IMG/VR virus record: IMGVR_UViG_3300020207_002067
Span: 1-22,189 of that record
Source of the DNA: a virus
Strand: one strand, 5' to 3'
Length of the DNA: 22,189 nt
Positions 21,629-22,189 of the stretch are shown here, piece after piece. Each line of letters opens with the position of its first letter. The first letter of the stretch is position 1. The notes under the pieces are model-generated. The model worked only from the letters and a program-made list of their open reading frames with translations. It had not been told where the DNA came from and made no database searches. The translations under genes and the position numbers were made by a program.

Positions 21629-22189
21629 ATGAGCAATATTGCCGACAAGGTTATTCTTGTTGACTGCGATGGTGTTCTGCTAGACTGGGAATATGCTTTT
21701 GACCAGTGGATGAAGCGACACGGATACCACAAAGAATTCGATTCAGTCTACGATATGGCTGTTTCATATAGCATGAAGAGAAAGGATGTAAAGCGCCTAA
21801 TCCGAATGTTCAATGAATCAGCCACAATTCGAAGACTCCCACCCCTCAGAGATGCTATCAAATACGTCAAAAAGATGCATGAAGAACGAGGTTATGTATT
21901 CCATGCAATTACCTCTCTGAGTAATGATGAGTATGCTCAACACCTTCGAACTAAGAATCTGTGTGAATTATTCGGCCCTACTGTATTTGAAAAGTATATC
22001 TACCTAGATACAGGTGCAGATAAAGATAAGGCACTAGAAGAATACAAAGATTCTGGCTGTCTTTGGGTTGAAGATAAGATTGCAAATGCCGAAGTCGGAC
22101 GTGATCTAGGTCTAAGATCTGTCCTAATGAAACACGGCTTTAATGAAGATTATGTGTCAGACGACATACCTCTAGTTGAAAATTGGGCG
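21629..22189 (+). CDS. HAD-superfamily phosphatase (3' end outside window)
   Basis: 187 residues are visible and the frame is open at the window end. HAD motif I is VILVDCDGVLLDW (D12, D14); ITSLS looks like motif II, and GCLWVEDKIANAE with an acidic ED pair looks like motif IV. The layout resembles deoxynucleotidase-like HAD proteins of phages, which dephosphorylate nucleotides; the substrate is not certain. GGAG precedes ATG 21629 by 6 bases. It is transcribed from the promoter at 21569. Confidence 0.82.
   Translation, partial: MSNIADKVILVDCDGVLLDWEYAFDQWMKRHGYHKEFDSVYDMAVSYSMKRKDVKRLIRMFNESATIRRLPPLRDAIKYVKKMHEERGYVFHAITSLSNDEYAQHLRTKNLCELFGPTVFEKYIYLDTGADKDKALEEYKDSGCLWVEDKIANAEVGRDLGLRSVLMKHGFNEDYVSDDIPLVENWA

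Noticed and set aside
1-22189. CRISPR arrays, insertion sequences, transposases, integrases or attachment sites
   Set aside because: I saw no spaced direct repeats, terminal inverted repeats with transposase, or integrase motifs anywhere in the window.

Overview
The window looks like part of a T4-like (myovirus-type) tailed phage genome. Every supported gene is on the + strand, and neighbours overlap or abut by a few bases. The core replication genes resemble T4 proteins: a gp61-type primase, a KxDG ATP-dependent DNA ligase and a T4-type RNase H/5' nuclease. With them come a RuvC-like resolvase, a P-loop dNMP-kinase-like protein, thioredoxin-fold proteins, a tRNA-Tyr and many small basic or zinc-binding-like proteins typical of marine T4-like phages. 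The host is not shown directly. The glycine-dependent (Shemin-type) 5-aminolevulinate synthase and the alternative oxidase both look alphaproteobacterial, so an aerobic marine alphaproteobacterium is my best inference.

Layout. 1-1.2 kb: tail of an FkbM methyltransferase, then a coiled-coil membrane protein. 1.2-6.5 kb: primase, flavin-dependent thymidylate synthase (thyX), ribonucleotide reductase large subunit, ALTERNATIVE OXIDASE, and a glutaredoxin-RNR small subunit fusion. 6.5-9 kb: DUF2452 protein, 5-AMINOLEVULINATE SYNTHASE (hemA), a DUF454/YbaN-like membrane protein, then small ORFs. 9-12.5 kb: unknown protein, glutaredoxin, DNA ligase, serine hydroxymethyltransferase (glyA), a small CxxC protein and an exported C-TYPE CYTOCHROME. 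12.5-15.3 kb: small proteins, an SNase-like nuclease, a GT17-like glycosyltransferase, a structured leader, a terminator-like hairpin and tRNA-Tyr. 15.3-17.2 kb: conserved phage protein, coiled-coil membrane protein, exported SleB-type cell wall hydrolase. 17.2-22.2 kb: RuvC-like nuclease, dNMP kinase, DUF2693, GT4 glycosyltransferase, RNase H, DUF6433, and a HAD phosphatase cut by the window end.

The most striking content is a set of respiratory and heme genes scattered through the nucleotide-metabolism block: a quinol oxidase, the first committed enzyme of heme synthesis, an enzyme that makes the glycine this enzyme uses, and a periplasmic heme protein. Together they could keep ubiquinol oxidation and the TCA cycle running during infection, supply succinyl-CoA and glycine to 5-aminolevulinate synthase, and feed one-carbon units to ThyX. 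That link is inference; the individual gene calls rest on clear motifs.

Regulation. Nine near-consensus sigma70 promoters (TTGACA, 16-17 bp spacer, TATAAT-like) precede transcription blocks. Two have the -35 box built over the stop codon of the gene before, and two lie inside coding sequence. This suggests direct use of unmodified host RNA polymerase. No intergenic stretch exceeds 300 bases.
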